NCBI RefSeq assembly: GCF_004331695.1
Contig: NZ_SJSL01000002.1
Span: forward strand, 744,001 to 808,000
DNA length: 64,000 bases
Reading direction: 5' to 3'
Origin: Pedobacter psychroterrae
GTDB lineage: Bacteria; Bacteroidota; Bacteroidia; Sphingobacteriales; Sphingobacteriaceae
Shown here in pieces: positions 1-9,359 of this stretch; within the stretch, counting starts at the first letter, position 1, and each line of letters opens with the position of its first letter. The position numbers and the translations under genes are program-made. Under the pieces are notes generated by a model, which saw only the letters and a list, made by a program, of their open reading frames with translations, was not told the DNA's origin and ran no database searches.

Positions 1-2
1 TA

Positions 3-968
3 GTTAAGAGGGCAGATTCTTTGGGCCTGGCACTTAGTATTGCGCCATTGTGGGCAGGCTGCTGCAGTGAGGGCTGGGCGGGTAAGGACAAGGCAATGGC
101 TGCGAACAAGCCGGAAGGCAACTTTAAGTTTGGAGAGTTTTTGGGAAAGCGGTTTGCTAAGTATAAAAATATGCTTTGGATTCTGGGCGGGGACAATGAC
201 CCGCATACGGATAAAAACAATTATCGCCAATTGGCATTGGGCATTAAAAAATATGCGCCAAGGCAGCTGATCACTTATCATGCTTCTTCTTCTCATTCTA
301 GTACTGATGTATGGGAAGGAGAACCCTGGCTGGATTTTAGTATGGTATATACTTATTTCAGAGGGTTTAATAAGGCCTGGAACCCGAATCAGCCCGATGT
401 TTATGAAGTGGCATGGAAGGAGTATGCTAAAAGACCTTTAAAGCCCTTTATTCTTGGTGAGTCTACTTATGAGGGTGAGCATGATTCCTGGGGATCTGCT
501 GTTCAGGCAAGAAAGCAGGCTTATTGGGCGGTGCTGGGTGGAGGTGTGGGCAATGCCTATGGCTCACCGGTGTGGAAGTGTGAAGCGAATTGGAGAGATT
601 ATATGGATTTGCCGGGGGCGGTTTCTTTGAGGCAATTTCACAGGTTTTTCTCAGCCTTGAAGTGGGAAAAATTGGTGCCAGATACGAACAAGCACATTGC
701 TGTTTCGGGAAATGGTGACTTTGCATCAAACAATTATTCAACGACAGCTATTGCTAATGACGGGAGCTTTTCCGTTTCTTACCTGCCCAGTCCAATAACG
801 CTCGAGATAGATTTGGGAAAATACATGCGCGGGAGTTTGGTGGCTACCTGGTTTAACCCGATATCAGGGCTGAAAGGGAAGGCTGAAAAAATAGATAAGA
901 GAGGGTTGAAGATGTTTTCGCCACCAGCAGGGCAGCATGATTGGGTGCTGCTTGTTCAGGTTCGTTGA
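3..968 (+). CDS. GH140-like glycoside hydrolase (DUF4038 type), 5' truncated by window edge
   Basis: The reading frame is open from the first bases, so the N-terminus (signal peptide and first strands of the barrel) lies outside the window. The visible part starts in a KADSLG-like helix, the usual lead-in to the second barrel strand. It contains GGDND (near residue 58) and LGESTYEGEHD (near 150), which sit where the catalytic Asp and Glu of the apiosidase-like GH140/DUF4038 family are expected. The last 90 residues, ending WVLLVQ, match the small beta-sandwich annotated as a putative collagen-binding domain. The family is a secreted or lipoprotein exo-glycosidase, with D-apiose from rhamnogalacturonan II as the known substrate for GH140. 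The exact substrate here is inference. The GH127 gene downstream supports plant side-chain degradation. Confidence 0.75.
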   Translation, partial: VKRADSLGLALSIAPLWAGCCSEGWAGKDKAMAANKPEGNFKFGEFLGKRFAKYKNMLWILGGDNDPHTDKNNYRQLALGIKKYAPRQLITYHASSSHSSTDVWEGEPWLDFSMVYTYFRGFNKAWNPNQPDVYEVAWKEYAKRPLKPFILGESTYEGEHDSWGSAVQARKQAYWAVLGGGVGNAYGSPVWKCEANWRDYMDLPGAVSLRQFHRFFSALKWEKLVPDTNKHIAVSGNGDFASNNYSTTAIANDGSFSVSYLPSPITLEIDLGKYMRGSLVATWFNPISGLKGKAEKIDKRGLKMFSPPAGQHDWVLLVQVR

Positions 969-1117
969 GGATATTGATTTTTATTCTTGCGCTGTTCATA
1001 GAATCCGCTTGGTGTGCGGGAATTTGTAAAGATCCATCCCTGGAATGGCAACGGACGCAGCGCCAGGCTTATTGAAAGTGGTTCCTCGCTAAAAAGCTGG
1101 AAGCTCAATTTTAATCG

Positions 1118-1125
1118 TACCTTTG
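1118..1125 (+). promoter_or_regulatory. Bacteroidota -7 box (TAccTTTG)
   Basis: TACCTTTG fits the Bacteroidota -7 consensus TAnnTTTG and lies 22 bases before the ATG at 1148, giving a short leader. No convincing -33 TTG is seen, so this is a half-supported promoter. Confidence 0.45.
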
Positions 1126-1147
1126 CCAGCTATAAAATAAAACAGCA

Positions 1148-1390
1148 ATGGCAGTATTACATAATAAAGAAGAAAAGATTGAAGTGGTGCTAAGTAAGCT
1201 TCCTAAGAAATATACCGACAAACAATTTGTAGATACTTTCATTCAGCTTTATTCTAAGGACTGGGGTAAGATCAAAGCGAATTACATTAAGCAATCACAG
1301 GATAAAGAGCCTGGTACGGTCATCACGATGCCTAAGCCTGAACTTTACTTAAAGAGCATTCTGGAAACATACCTGGCTAAAAAATCTTAA
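1148..1390 (+). CDS. Small conserved-looking protein, 80 aa
   Basis: I do not recognise the family. The protein is lysine-rich and soluble, with no signal peptide or membrane segment. An N-terminal helix (KEEKIEVVLSKLPKK) is followed by a W-G-K-I-K segment and a C-terminal helix. A good -7 box lies 22 bases upstream. Its stop overlaps the stop of the convergent beta-lactamase-fold gene by 4 bp, with no terminator between them. The pattern of a small basic protein with repeated 'K..Y...F' spacing could suit a nucleic-acid binding role, but that is a guess. Confidence 0.6.
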   Translation: MAVLHNKEEKIEVVLSKLPKKYTDKQFVDTFIQLYSKDWGKIKANYIKQSQDKEPGTVITMPKPELYLKSILETYLAKKS

Positions 1391-2499
1391 TATCCTTCCG
1401 CAATTTGTGTAAATGCACTTCTCCAATTGGTATTGCCCACACTGGTGCCCAGCCTGACGATGATCAGGTTTTTTGCAGGGTTTACATAAATGTACTGACC
1501 TAAAATGCCCTGTGCCATGAAATCGCCGTTTTTACTGGGCAGCCACCATTGGTACTGGTAGCGCCAGGAACTCCCGTTGACGGTATCTATTTTGGTAGAC
1601 TGCTTTACCCAGCTTTCGCTGATGAGCTGCTTGCCGTTCCAGTTGCCCTTCTTTAGGTACAGTCTGCCTATCTTGGCAAAATCCCGTGCGCGGGCGTTGA
1701 TGCAGCAAAAGGTTTTTTCCAGTCCGTTGTTCTTTTTATCTGTGCTCCAGCTGCCATCGTATTCCATGCCCAACGGCTGCCAGATCTTTTCCTGGAGATA
1801 TCCGGTAACAGTCTTTCCTTTTAAAGCCCGTTCAAGGATCAGCCCCAGGATCTGCGGATTGCCGCTTACATATTCAAATTCAAGGCCCGGCTGGCGCTTT
1901 AGTTTCATTTTTGGGATGTCTTTTCGTAGGGTCTGGCCGTAGTAGAAGGTAGCGGCATCGCCAAATGGATTGTGGTAACTTTCATTAAAATCCAATCCGG
2001 AAGTCATTTGAAGAAGATGCTCAATGGTCACCTTGTCAAAACCGTTCTTTTTCATCTCAGGAAGGTAATTAGTAACGGGCTCCTGTACCGATTTGATCAG
2101 TCCGTCGTCTATGGCACAGCCTATCAGGATGGATGTCACTGATTTTGCCATAGAAAAGGAAGCGACTATGGAGGTTTTGTCGTATCCTTTAAAATAGTTT
2201 TCGTATTGAATGGTATCATTCTTTATTATGAGAAAAGCCACGGTATTGTTGTCTTCCAGGTATTTTTCAAACGTTACTTGCTTACCGTTTTCTATCTGGG
2301 TGATCTTTGGGGATTTTCCGGACGGGGAGGTAGGAAAGCTGAATTTGCTGCCTTCATTTTGCAATGGACGGGAAGGGAATATTTTATGATCTGTGATGTC
2401 AGCGAAATTGTAATATATGAAACGGCCAACTTTGCAGGAATTGAAGCTGAGCAGCAGGATCAACAGGAATAGGTAGCCGGATAATCTGGTTCTAAGCAT
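1387..2499 (-). CDS. Serine hydrolase of the beta-lactamase (class C/EstB) fold, lipoprotein
   Basis: A signal sequence ends in a lipobox with Cys22 (LLLSFNSC), so the mature protein is probably membrane-anchored and periplasmic or surface-exposed. The nucleophile motif S-x-x-K is present as S116-M-A-K119. The second motif is YVSGN near residue 210. A C-terminal GILGQYIYVNP segment takes the place of the KTG strand, as in esterase-type members rather than true beta-lactamases. At 370 residues the length is normal for the family. The likely activity is an esterase or D-amino-peptidase-type hydrolase rather than antibiotic resistance. It sits between a GH140-like gene and a divergently transcribed GH127 gene, so removal of an ester decoration from glycans is possible but unproven. 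Confidence 0.8.
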   Translation of the reverse strand: MLRTRLSGYLFLLILLLSFNSCKVGRFIYYNFADITDHKIFPSRPLQNEGSKFSFPTSPSGKSPKITQIENGKQVTFEKYLEDNNTVAFLIIKNDTIQYENYFKGYDKTSIVASFSMAKSVTSILIGCAIDDGLIKSVQEPVTNYLPEMKKNGFDKVTIEHLLQMTSGLDFNESYHNPFGDAATFYYGQTLRKDIPKMKLKRQPGLEFEYVSGNPQILGLILERALKGKTVTGYLQEKIWQPLGMEYDGSWSTDKKNNGLEKTFCCINARARDFAKIGRLYLKKGNWNGKQLISESWVKQSTKIDTVNGSSWRYQYQWWLPSKNGDFMAQGILGQYIYVNPAKNLIIVRLGTSVGNTNWRSAFTQIAEGY

Positions 2500-2575
2500 A
2501 GCTTTGTTGTTTGATTAATTCATTTAAAATCAAATGTCTGTAATATCTTTTATAAATTGGACTCAATTTTAGGTT

Positions 2576-4438
2576 ATGGCACACAAACACACAAAACTAC
2601 GCTTCGTTTTATTAACAGGCTCTATATTATTTGGCGATATAGCAGTAGGGCAGGACAGGCTTTCGGTAGCTAAGTCTGAAACGATCAAAGGATTTATTGG
2701 GCAAAGGCTGGACAATTCTTATACAAACGGAATACTGCGGCAGGATGCGCCTTACCTGGTAGCACCTTTCAGGAGCAGAAATGAGAAGAGCTTGTGGCAA
2801 AGCGAGTTTTGGGGAAAATGGTTCACTTCGGCGGTAATGGCCTATAGGTATAAACCGACCCCAGAACTGAAACAGAAACTGGATGCAACGATTAAAGACC
2901 TGATCAGCACGCAGACTCCTGATGGCTATATCGGCAACTATGCAAAGGAAAGCAGGCTGCAGCAATGGGACATATGGGGCCGTAAGTATTGTATGCTTGG
3001 CCTGCTGGATTATCATGCACTGACGGGAGATAAAAAAAGCCTTCAGGCCGCAAGGGCTGTGGCAGATAACCTGATGGCAGATTTGAAGGATGGGGACGGA
3101 CTGATCGTAACCAAGGGTAACTACCGTGGTATGGCGGCTTCATCAGTGCTGGAACCTATATGTCATTTATATACGCATACTAAAGATAAAAAATACCTGG
3201 AGTTTGCAGAAGAGATTGTTCGCCAGTGGGAAACGCCAAATGGGCCGCAACTGATCAGCAAAGCTGATGTGGATGTGTCGAAACGGTATCCTGTGCCGGT
3301 GAACTGGTACTCGTACGAGCAGGGACAAAAAGCCTACGAGATGATGTCCTGCTATGAAGGGTTGCTGGAATTGTATCGGCTGACAGGAAAAGCAGCGTAT
3401 AAATCGGCTGTAGAGAAAACATGGCAGAATATTCTGGAAACAGAGATCAATGTGGCCGGATCGGGGGCTTCGACAGAGATGTGGTTTGGAGGCAGCCTAT
3501 TGCAGACTGCGCCAGTAAACCATTTTCAGGAGACATGCGTGACGGTGACCTGGATAAAACTAAGCCAGCAGTTGCTTAGGTTGAAGGGTGAGTCTAAATA
3601 TGCCGACGCGGTAGAGCGGAGTTATTACAATGCACTGCTGGGCTCTATGAGTTCGGATGGTGTACACTGGGCTAAATATACACCACTCAGCGGACACCGC
3701 ATGCCCGGAAGCGGGCAATGTGGGATGAACCTGAACTGCTGTGAGGCAAGTGGCCCGCGTGGCTTGTTTAACCTTCCCCAGCATGTAGCCATGAAATCTG
3801 CTGACGGGCTGAATGTGAACTACTTTATTGAAGGAAATTACACGTTGAGTACTCCGTCAGGAAGAAAGCTGGAACTGGTACAGGAGACAAATTACCCTGA
3901 ATCTGGTAAGGTAAACCTGTCGGTAAAGGTGACCAAACCGGAAGATTTTGTGCTATATGTACGCATACCGGCATGGAGTAAAGCAAATGTGGTGATGATA
4001 AACGGTGGGGAAGTGAAAAGTGTAAAATCAGGCGAGTATGTGGCGATTAAGCGCAACTGGAAAAATACTGACCGCATTTCTGTTGAACTGGACATGAGGG
4101 GCAGGGTGGAATACCTGGGTGACAGGCCGCAGTACGCTGCGATCATGCGGGGGCCTCTGCTGCTTTCCAGAGACGCTGCTTTGCCGGGGGTAAGTATGGG
4201 TGCTATCGTAAACCCGGGAGGTAAAGGAGGCTATGTGAACCTTGTTCCAAGTAAGCAACGGGATAGTAAGAACTGGCTTCAGTACAGCCTTACTTTTACA
4301 CCTGAATCGTACAAGGAAGCTGGTGATAAGCCCGTCACGATAGATCTTTGTGATTATGCATCGGCCGGAAATAATGAGCAGGCTACCTTGTATACGACCT
4401 GGCAGCCACAGTTGATAGATCCGAAAAAGCTAAAGTAG
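2576..4438 (+). CDS. GH127-family beta-L-arabinofuranosidase-like hydrolase (DUF1680)
   Basis: A signal peptide (about residues 1-25) precedes an (alpha/alpha)6 barrel and C-terminal beta-sandwich domains, 620 residues in all, as usual for GH127. The zinc/catalytic set of the characterised bifidobacterial enzyme is recognisable. Glu319 and Cys321 lie in QETCVT, and Cys388-Cys389 in the NCCEASGPR motif. Glu301 in STEMW is the candidate acid/base 18 residues upstream of Glu319. In this family one of the paired cysteines is the nucleophile, attacking arabinofuranosides in a zinc-thiolate site. The stop is 81 bases before a DUF1080 gene and the two probably share expression. GH146 and other relatives of DUF1680 are alternatives, since specificity cannot be told from motifs. 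Confidence 0.85.
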   Translation: MAHKHTKLRFVLLTGSILFGDIAVGQDRLSVAKSETIKGFIGQRLDNSYTNGILRQDAPYLVAPFRSRNEKSLWQSEFWGKWFTSAVMAYRYKPTPELKQKLDATIKDLISTQTPDGYIGNYAKESRLQQWDIWGRKYCMLGLLDYHALTGDKKSLQAARAVADNLMADLKDGDGLIVTKGNYRGMAASSVLEPICHLYTHTKDKKYLEFAEEIVRQWETPNGPQLISKADVDVSKRYPVPVNWYSYEQGQKAYEMMSCYEGLLELYRLTGKAAYKSAVEKTWQNILETEINVAGSGASTEMWFGGSLLQTAPVNHFQETCVTVTWIKLSQQLLRLKGESKYADAVERSYYNALLGSMSSDGVHWAKYTPLSGHRMPGSGQCGMNLNCCEASGPRGLFNLPQHVAMKSADGLNVNYFIEGNYTLSTPSGRKLELVQETNYPESGKVNLSVKVTKPEDFVLYVRIPAWSKANVVMINGGEVKSVKSGEYVAIKRNWKNTDRISVELDMRGRVEYLGDRPQYAAIMRGPLLLSRDAALPGVSMGAIVNPGGKGGYVNLVPSKQRDSKNWLQYSLTFTPESYKEAGDKPVTIDLCDYASAGNNEQATLYTTWQPQLIDPKKLK

Positions 4439-4519
4439 ATTTATGGGTTTGAAGTTGAAAATCTAATAGTTTTTCCTACCTTTCGGTAGCTAATTATTTA
4501 ACCAAAATAGACCTTTATC

Positions 4520-5164
4520 ATGAAAGTTTTATATCTGTCGCTTGCAATGTTGTTTTCCTGTATTTCCTTTTCTAAGGGTCAGGACGTGAAGAAAAAGATC
4601 AAATTATTTGATGGCAAGACGCTGAAGGGCTGGGAAGGCGAGACTGCTAAAACCTGGTGGGTGGAAAATGGTGCGATCACCGGTGGATCACTGACGGAAA
4701 TGGTGCCTCATAATCAGTTTATTAAAACAGAAGGTACATATGGCAACTATTTACTGAAGCTACAATTTAAACTGACAGGTACCGAAGGTTTTATAAACGG
4801 TGGAGTTCAGTTTCACAGTCAGCGGATCGCCAATCCTGATTTTGAAATGATCGGGTACCAGGCAGATATTGGTGATGGATTTTGGGCATCGCTATATGAT
4901 GAATCCAGACGGAACAAGCTCATGGCCATTGCAGATCCTGCAAAGGTAGAACGTTTGCTGCGTCGCAACGAATGGAATGACTACGAAGTACACAGTCAGG
5001 GAAGAAGGATACAAATATTCCTGAATGGAGAACAAACGGTAGACTATACGGAAGAGGACCAGAGTATCCCGCAGTCGGGACATATCGCTTTTCAGATCCA
5101 TGGTGGCGGAAAGGCGCTGGTAGCCTATAGGAATATTGTGCTCTATCCGCATTCAAAAAAATAA
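4520..5164 (+). CDS. Secreted DUF1080 / 3-keto-disaccharide hydrolase family protein
   Basis: A clear signal peptide (residues 1-21, ending FSKGQ) is followed by one concanavalin-like beta-sandwich of about 190 residues. The diagnostic opening FDGKTLKGWEGE and the NGGVQFHSQR and EWNDYEVHSQGRRIQIFLNG segments are all present. Pfam calls this 3keto-disac_hyd (PF06439). Characterised members hydrolyse or eliminate 3-keto-glycosides made by periplasmic dehydrogenases. Its place between a GH127 enzyme and a cupredoxin-dehydrogenase-like protein fits such an oxidise-then-cleave route. A short hairpin (CTACC-TTTC-GGTAG) lies about 35 bases upstream and may affect its expression separately from the GH127 gene. 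Confidence 0.85.
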   Translation: MKVLYLSLAMLFSCISFSKGQDVKKKIKLFDGKTLKGWEGETAKTWWVENGAITGGSLTEMVPHNQFIKTEGTYGNYLLKLQFKLTGTEGFINGGVQFHSQRIANPDFEMIGYQADIGDGFWASLYDESRRNKLMAIADPAKVERLLRRNEWNDYEVHSQGRRIQIFLNGEQTVDYTEEDQSIPQSGHIAFQIHGGGKALVAYRNIVLYPHSKK

Positions 5165-5170
5165 TTTAAT

Positions 5171-5195
5171 TTGCTAAAACCATTTATTACCTTTA
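5171..5195 (+). promoter_or_regulatory. Possible Bacteroidota promoter (TTG ... TAccTTTA)
   Basis: TTG at 5171-5173 and TACCTTTA at 5188-5195 resemble the -33/-7 pair, with one mismatch in the -7 box. A start point near 5202 would leave a leader of about 40 bases before the ATG at 5241. This would allow the large cupredoxin gene to be expressed apart from the two upstream genes. Confidence 0.3.
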
Positions 5196-5240
5196 TTAAC
5201 TGGTATATACAACTAGACACAAATAAACCAAATATAAATT

Positions 5241-8084
5241 ATGAATTTAAAACGTTTACTTACTACACTACTTGTTGCCATAATTTTCATTCCCGGAAGT
5301 TATGCTTATTCGGAAGCTGCCTATTTCCAGCAACCCGGAACCGGGAAGTATGACCGGGAATATACGCTTGAAGCAACCATGCTAGGCTATATAGGCTCAG
5401 ACGGGAAACGCAATCCTGTTATTAAGGCTAGTCGCGGTGAAATGGTCCGCATTAAGATCGTGAATGGCGAATTGATGACGCATGACATTGCGCTTGAGAA
5501 AGCGGCCATAAAAAGTAGGGTGCTGGTAGAGAAAGGCGATACGGCAAGTATCGTTTTTAAAGCAGATAAAAATGATGTTTACTATTGTACCGTACCAGGT
5601 CATAGAATGGCAGGAATGGTGGGTAAGATAGAAGTGGTAGAAGGGCCGATTAAGAAAGAGGTGGCTGCTGCGGGTATCCTTGCTAAGAAAGGCGGAAAAA
5701 CGTTAAACCTGAACTTCGAAAAAGGGACACTTGAAGACTGGAAAGCTACCGGTGATGCATTTACTGATCCGGTGGTATCTGAGGATCCTTCCCCAATGCA
5801 TGAAAAAGATATGAAAATTGGATTTGTAGGGAAGTATTTCATCAGCAGTGGTGGTACAAAAAACTACAAAAGAACGGGCACGCTTACCTCGGTTCCATTT
5901 ACTGTAACGCAGTCATTTGCTTCGTTCCAGATATCTGGAGGCGCACTGCACGATACCCGTGTGGAGCTGGTGCAGGCGGATAACAATAAGGTAATATTTC
6001 AGATCACCGGAACGGGAAGGGCTAACCTGCAACCTGTGGTGGTGGACCTGGCGGCTTATCTGAACAAAGAAATCTTTATCAGGATTGTAGACAGCGAGAC
6101 AGGTATTTCCCAGATCCCCTATATAGGTGATGATAAATGGGCCCACATCAATTTTGATGATTTCGTATTTCATGCTGCCAGACCAAATTTCCCTAATGAA
6201 TTAAAACCCAGCGATATCATCATCCTTCCGCCACTGGATGCGGTATTGAATGCCGGACTTTCGGGGGTAGAAGCGGCTAAGGCTATGTCGCCAAAGAATG
6301 GATTTACAGTGAAGCTGGCTGCTGCTGAACCGGATATTGTACGGCCGATCAGTTTTACGATAGATCATCGCGGAAGGCTTTGGGTAGCAGAGGCGCATAC
6401 TTATCCAACCCGTGCTGCTGAAGGACAGGGTAAAGACAGGATACTTATTTTTGAAGATACCAATGGCGATGGATCGCTGGATAAAAGGACTGTTTTTAAA
6501 GAAGGGCTGAACCTGATCAGCAGTCTGGAAGTTGGTATGGGCGGGGTATGGGTGGCCGCTGCGCCATATTTAATGTACATCCCTATTGATAAAAAAACAG
6601 ATAAGCCAGCAGGTGAGCCTCAGATAGTGTTGGACGGATTTGGTTACCAGGATACGCATGAAATGCTGAACAACCTAAAATGGGGTCCTGATGGCTGGTT
6701 GTACGGTACTCATGGTGTATTTACGCAATCGAATGTTGGGAAGCCGGGTGCACCTGATTCTGAGCGTACAAAGCTTAATGCAGGTGTGTGGAGATACCAT
6801 CCTACCAGTAAGAAATTTGAGCTGTTTGCCGAGGGAACCAGTAATCCATGGGGTATAGATTTCAACGACTATGGCAATCCTTTTGTGACAGTATGTGTGA
6901 TACCTCACATGTTTCATGTGATACAGGGAGCAAGGTACCTGCGCCAGGCAGGGAACCATTTTAACCCATATACTTATGATGACATCAAAGAGTCGGGCGA
7001 CCATGTACACTGGATAGGCGACCGCGGGCCGCATGCGGGTAACTTCCGTTCTAATTCTGCTGGAGGAGGACATGCCCACGCAGGTGCGATGATCTACCTG
7101 GGTAATGAAAACTGGCCTGCAGAGTACCGGAACAATATCTTTATGAACAACATACACGGTAGCCGTGTGAATGTGGATATCCCTAAAAGAAATGGCTCTG
7201 GCTATACTGTGAGTCATGGAGCTGATTTCTTGTTGACGAACGACTCCTGGTCGCAATGGTTAAACTTTAGATACGATCAGAGCGGCTCTGTATTCGCAAT
7301 CGACTGGTATGATAAAAACCAATGCCATAGCCCGAATCCGGATGTGCACCAGAAAACGATGGGCAGGATCTTTAAAATCAGCCATGAAACCGATAAATGG
7401 GTTAAGATAGACCTGGCTAAAGCATCGGATAAAGATTTGGTAAACTATCACCTTAATAAAAATGAATGGTATGTACGCAACGCAAGATTAATACTGCAGG
7501 AGCGCGGCCCGAATAAGAAAGTGGCAAAAATGCTGAAAGAGATTTTGGCCAATAATCCTGATGTGACGCGCAAGCTAAGGGCATTGTGGACACTGCATGT
7601 AACCAAAGGACTGGTAGAGCAGGACTTGCTGAGCCTGCTGGGCAACGAAAGTGAATACATCAGGAGTTGGGCAATACAATTGCTGGCGGAAGATAAAAAC
7701 CTGTCTGACGCGGCTTTAAAACGTTTTGCGGAACTAGCAGCTTCTGACAATTCTGCTATGGTGAGGTTATACCTTGCATCGGCCATGCAAAGAACAGACC
7801 CTGCTAAGAGATGGGCAGTAATGGAAGCGTTGGTACAGCATGCTGAAGATGCAACTGACCATAACCTGCCGCTAATGCTGTGGTATGGACTGGAGCCTTG
7901 TGCTGAAATAGATGCTGCGAAGGCATTGACCATAGCCCAGAAGGCGAAAGCACCTAAACTAATGGAGTATATGATGAGAAGAGTAGGCGCAATCAACACG
8001 CCTGAATCGAAGAAAATATTGGAAGGATATAGCCTGCAGCCAGCTAAGCCTGCTGCCACTGGGCATGAACATCATGGTATGTAA
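5241..8084 (+). CDS. Cupredoxin + sorbosone-dehydrogenase-like propeller (PVC-type, DUF7133) + HEAT-repeat protein
   Basis: A signal peptide (residues 1-22) is followed by an azurin/plastocyanin-type domain (about 35-135) with a complete type-1 copper set: His81 (MTHDIAL), Cys116, His121 and Met126 in a C-x4-H-x4-M loop. A jelly-roll-like segment follows (about 150-315). Next is the 'membrane-bound dehydrogenase' propeller typical of PVC-group bacteria (about 345-715, with WVAEAHTYP and FEDTNGDG). HEAT-like helices follow (about 735-920), then a His-rich tail HEHHGM. No CxxCH heme motif is present. The copper centre would replace the usual cytochrome domain as electron acceptor for the propeller. 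The substrate is unknown, but the neighbours suggest oxidation of a sugar in the periplasm. Confidence 0.8.
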   Translation: MNLKRLLTTLLVAIIFIPGSYAYSEAAYFQQPGTGKYDREYTLEATMLGYIGSDGKRNPVIKASRGEMVRIKIVNGELMTHDIALEKAAIKSRVLVEKGDTASIVFKADKNDVYYCTVPGHRMAGMVGKIEVVEGPIKKEVAAAGILAKKGGKTLNLNFEKGTLEDWKATGDAFTDPVVSEDPSPMHEKDMKIGFVGKYFISSGGTKNYKRTGTLTSVPFTVTQSFASFQISGGALHDTRVELVQADNNKVIFQITGTGRANLQPVVVDLAAYLNKEIFIRIVDSETGISQIPYIGDDKWAHINFDDFVFHAARPNFPNELKPSDIIILPPLDAVLNAGLSGVEAAKAMSPKNGFTVKLAAAEPDIVRPISFTIDHRGRLWVAEAHTYPTRAAEGQGKDRILIFEDTNGDGSLDKRTVFKEGLNLISSLEVGMGGVWVAAAPYLMYIPIDKKTDKPAGEPQIVLDGFGYQDTHEMLNNLKWGPDGWLYGTHGVFTQSNVGKPGAPDSERTKLNAGVWRYHPTSKKFELFAEGTSNPWGIDFNDYGNPFVTVCVIPHMFHVIQGARYLRQAGNHFNPYTYDDIKESGDHVHWIGDRGPHAGNFRSNSAGGGHAHAGAMIYLGNENWPAEYRNNIFMNNIHGSRVNVDIPKRNGSGYTVSHGADFLLTNDSWSQWLNFRYDQSGSVFAIDWYDKNQCHSPNPDVHQKTMGRIFKISHETDKWVKIDLAKASDKDLVNYHLNKNEWYVRNARLILQERGPNKKVAKMLKEILANNPDVTRKLRALWTLHVTKGLVEQDLLSLLGNESEYIRSWAIQLLAEDKNLSDAALKRFAELAASDNSAMVRLYLASAMQRTDPAKRWAVMEALVQHAEDATDHNLPLMLWYGLEPCAEIDAAKALTIAQKAKAPKLMEYMMRRVGAINTPESKKILEGYSLQPAKPAATGHEHHGM

Positions 8085-8107
8085 GAATATGTAATACGTT
8101 GTGATTA

Positions 8108-8136
8108 AAAAGAGCGCCCCAAAAAGGCGCTCTTTT
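8108..8136. terminator. Bidirectional intrinsic terminator
   Basis: A perfect 11-bp stem (AAAAGAGCGCC / GGCGCTCTTTT) with a 7-base loop is A-rich on one side and T-rich on the other. It lies between the convergent genes ending at 8084 and 8185 and can serve both strands. Confidence 0.85.
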
Positions 8137-8184
8137 AGCATCTTTTACTCCTTAAAAAAGGTCCATGAAATTGATGCCATGTCT

Positions 8185-9267
8185 TTATTTTCTGCCCTCA
8201 AGGAACTGTGCTGTGTGGAAATCGATGAATTTCTTAGCAGCTGCATATACGCCTTCTGTGTATTTTTTTGCATCTACTTCTACGACTTTATTGGTGTCGC
8301 TGGACCTGTTTTCAGGTGTGAAGAAGGTACCATACATGGTTTTTGTGCCGATTGCATCAACGCTTCCCCGGGCAAAGCTGGTTACTTTTGTGTCTTCTAT
8401 GGCGCCCCCAATACCGATAGGTTTGCTTAAAATACCGCTATAACTGGTGGTAGCACCCAGACCCATTTTTCCATGCGTGAAGTTGACCGCACTATTGATC
8501 ATGGTAATGCTGTTCTGACCCTTTAGCCTGATGGCTGATTTTTTATCGGCCATAACGATTGCTTCCGAATCTGCTATCCTCAGATTAGTCTTGATCTTGA
8601 TATTTGCCCCGCCACCCTGAAAGGCGTCTTTGTCTTCAACAAACATGACGTACACGTTTACGTCAGCAATGATGGCATCACCAAGCTCCTTTGATAATTT
8701 AGGATAGAGCATCCCTACACTACCTAAAAAGCCACCGCTTTTGGTCTTGCCTGATTTGTCTATTTTCTTCACAAAATGCTCATAGTCTGTAGGTGCGGTG
8801 GTCATAGTGCCCGGAAACTGTGCAAGGCTTACTTTGCCGCCCTGAATGCGCTCATAATCTTCGTAGGTGCCTGATTTTGCGGCCTCGTCGGCATTGATGA
8901 TGGTTAGGCCACTGGCATTTATCTGGCTCAGAAAATCCTGGTACAACTTATCTGTCACCTGCTGTACATCTGTTTCGGTCAGTCCGGCCAAACCAATGGA
9001 GGCTTCAGCGGTGGCATCTCCTTTATAGCCGCCACCAAGCTGGTAACCTCCTTGTTTAAACTTTTGTTTTTCATTGTAGATCTGGTAATTCACTGTGAAA
9101 TTTGCAATGTAGATCTTGCTGGCATCCTTCGTTTTCTTTACGCCATAGCTGTTGTCTTTGGGTTTAAATTCGCCCAATGTCTGTGCTTTGGTGCCTGCCG
9201 CTGCCAGTGCGACAAGCAGCACGATCATAAATGTTGTTTTCATAGTTTTAAAATTTTTAGATTTCAT
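8185..9267 (-). CDS. Secreted protein of unknown family, 360 aa
   Basis: I do not recognise a named domain. Two ATGs compete: Met1, and Met9 at 9243. Met9 begins a classical signal peptide (MKTTFMIVLLVALAAAGTKA) and is the better start, and both have the same AAAATTTTAAAAC-like lead-in. The mature part is soluble, rich in beta-type segments and glycine (GGYQLGGGYKGD), and ends in helices. It has no cysteine-based lipobox. Segments such as LGDAIIADVNVYVMFVEDKD suggest an alpha/beta organisation. It stands alone between a terminator and a LuxR-type response regulator. An exported or envelope-associated role is all the sequence supports. Confidence 0.7.
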   Translation of the reverse strand: MKSKNFKTMKTTFMIVLLVALAAAGTKAQTLGEFKPKDNSYGVKKTKDASKIYIANFTVNYQIYNEKQKFKQGGYQLGGGYKGDATAEASIGLAGLTETDVQQVTDKLYQDFLSQINASGLTIINADEAAKSGTYEDYERIQGGKVSLAQFPGTMTTAPTDYEHFVKKIDKSGKTKSGGFLGSVGMLYPKLSKELGDAIIADVNVYVMFVEDKDAFQGGGANIKIKTNLRIADSEAIVMADKKSAIRLKGQNSITMINSAVNFTHGKMGLGATTSYSGILSKPIGIGGAIEDTKVTSFARGSVDAIGTKTMYGTFFTPENRSSDTNKVVEVDAKKYTEGVYAAAKKFIDFHTAQFLEGRK

Positions 9268-9359
9268 GGTTTTAAAATTTTATACTAAAGTAGTACCATG
9301 AATAGCTGGCTGCTATCCCAAAAGCTGGGTATATGGATATCAGTAGAAATACGGATATA

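Noticed and set aside
1010..1140. Open frame of about 40 codons before the 80-aa gene (VKIHPWNGNGRSARL...)
   Set aside because: No start codon, preceded by a stop, and not recognisable; it may be a remnant but cannot be supported.
1387..2499. Antibiotic-resistance beta-lactamase
   Set aside because: The S-x-x-K fold is present, but the KTG region is of the esterase type and the gene sits among glycan-degradation genes.
6675..8059. Long open frames on the minus strand
   Set aside because: They are antisense to the cupredoxin-propeller gene, which has strong domain evidence; their translations look random and lack any motif.
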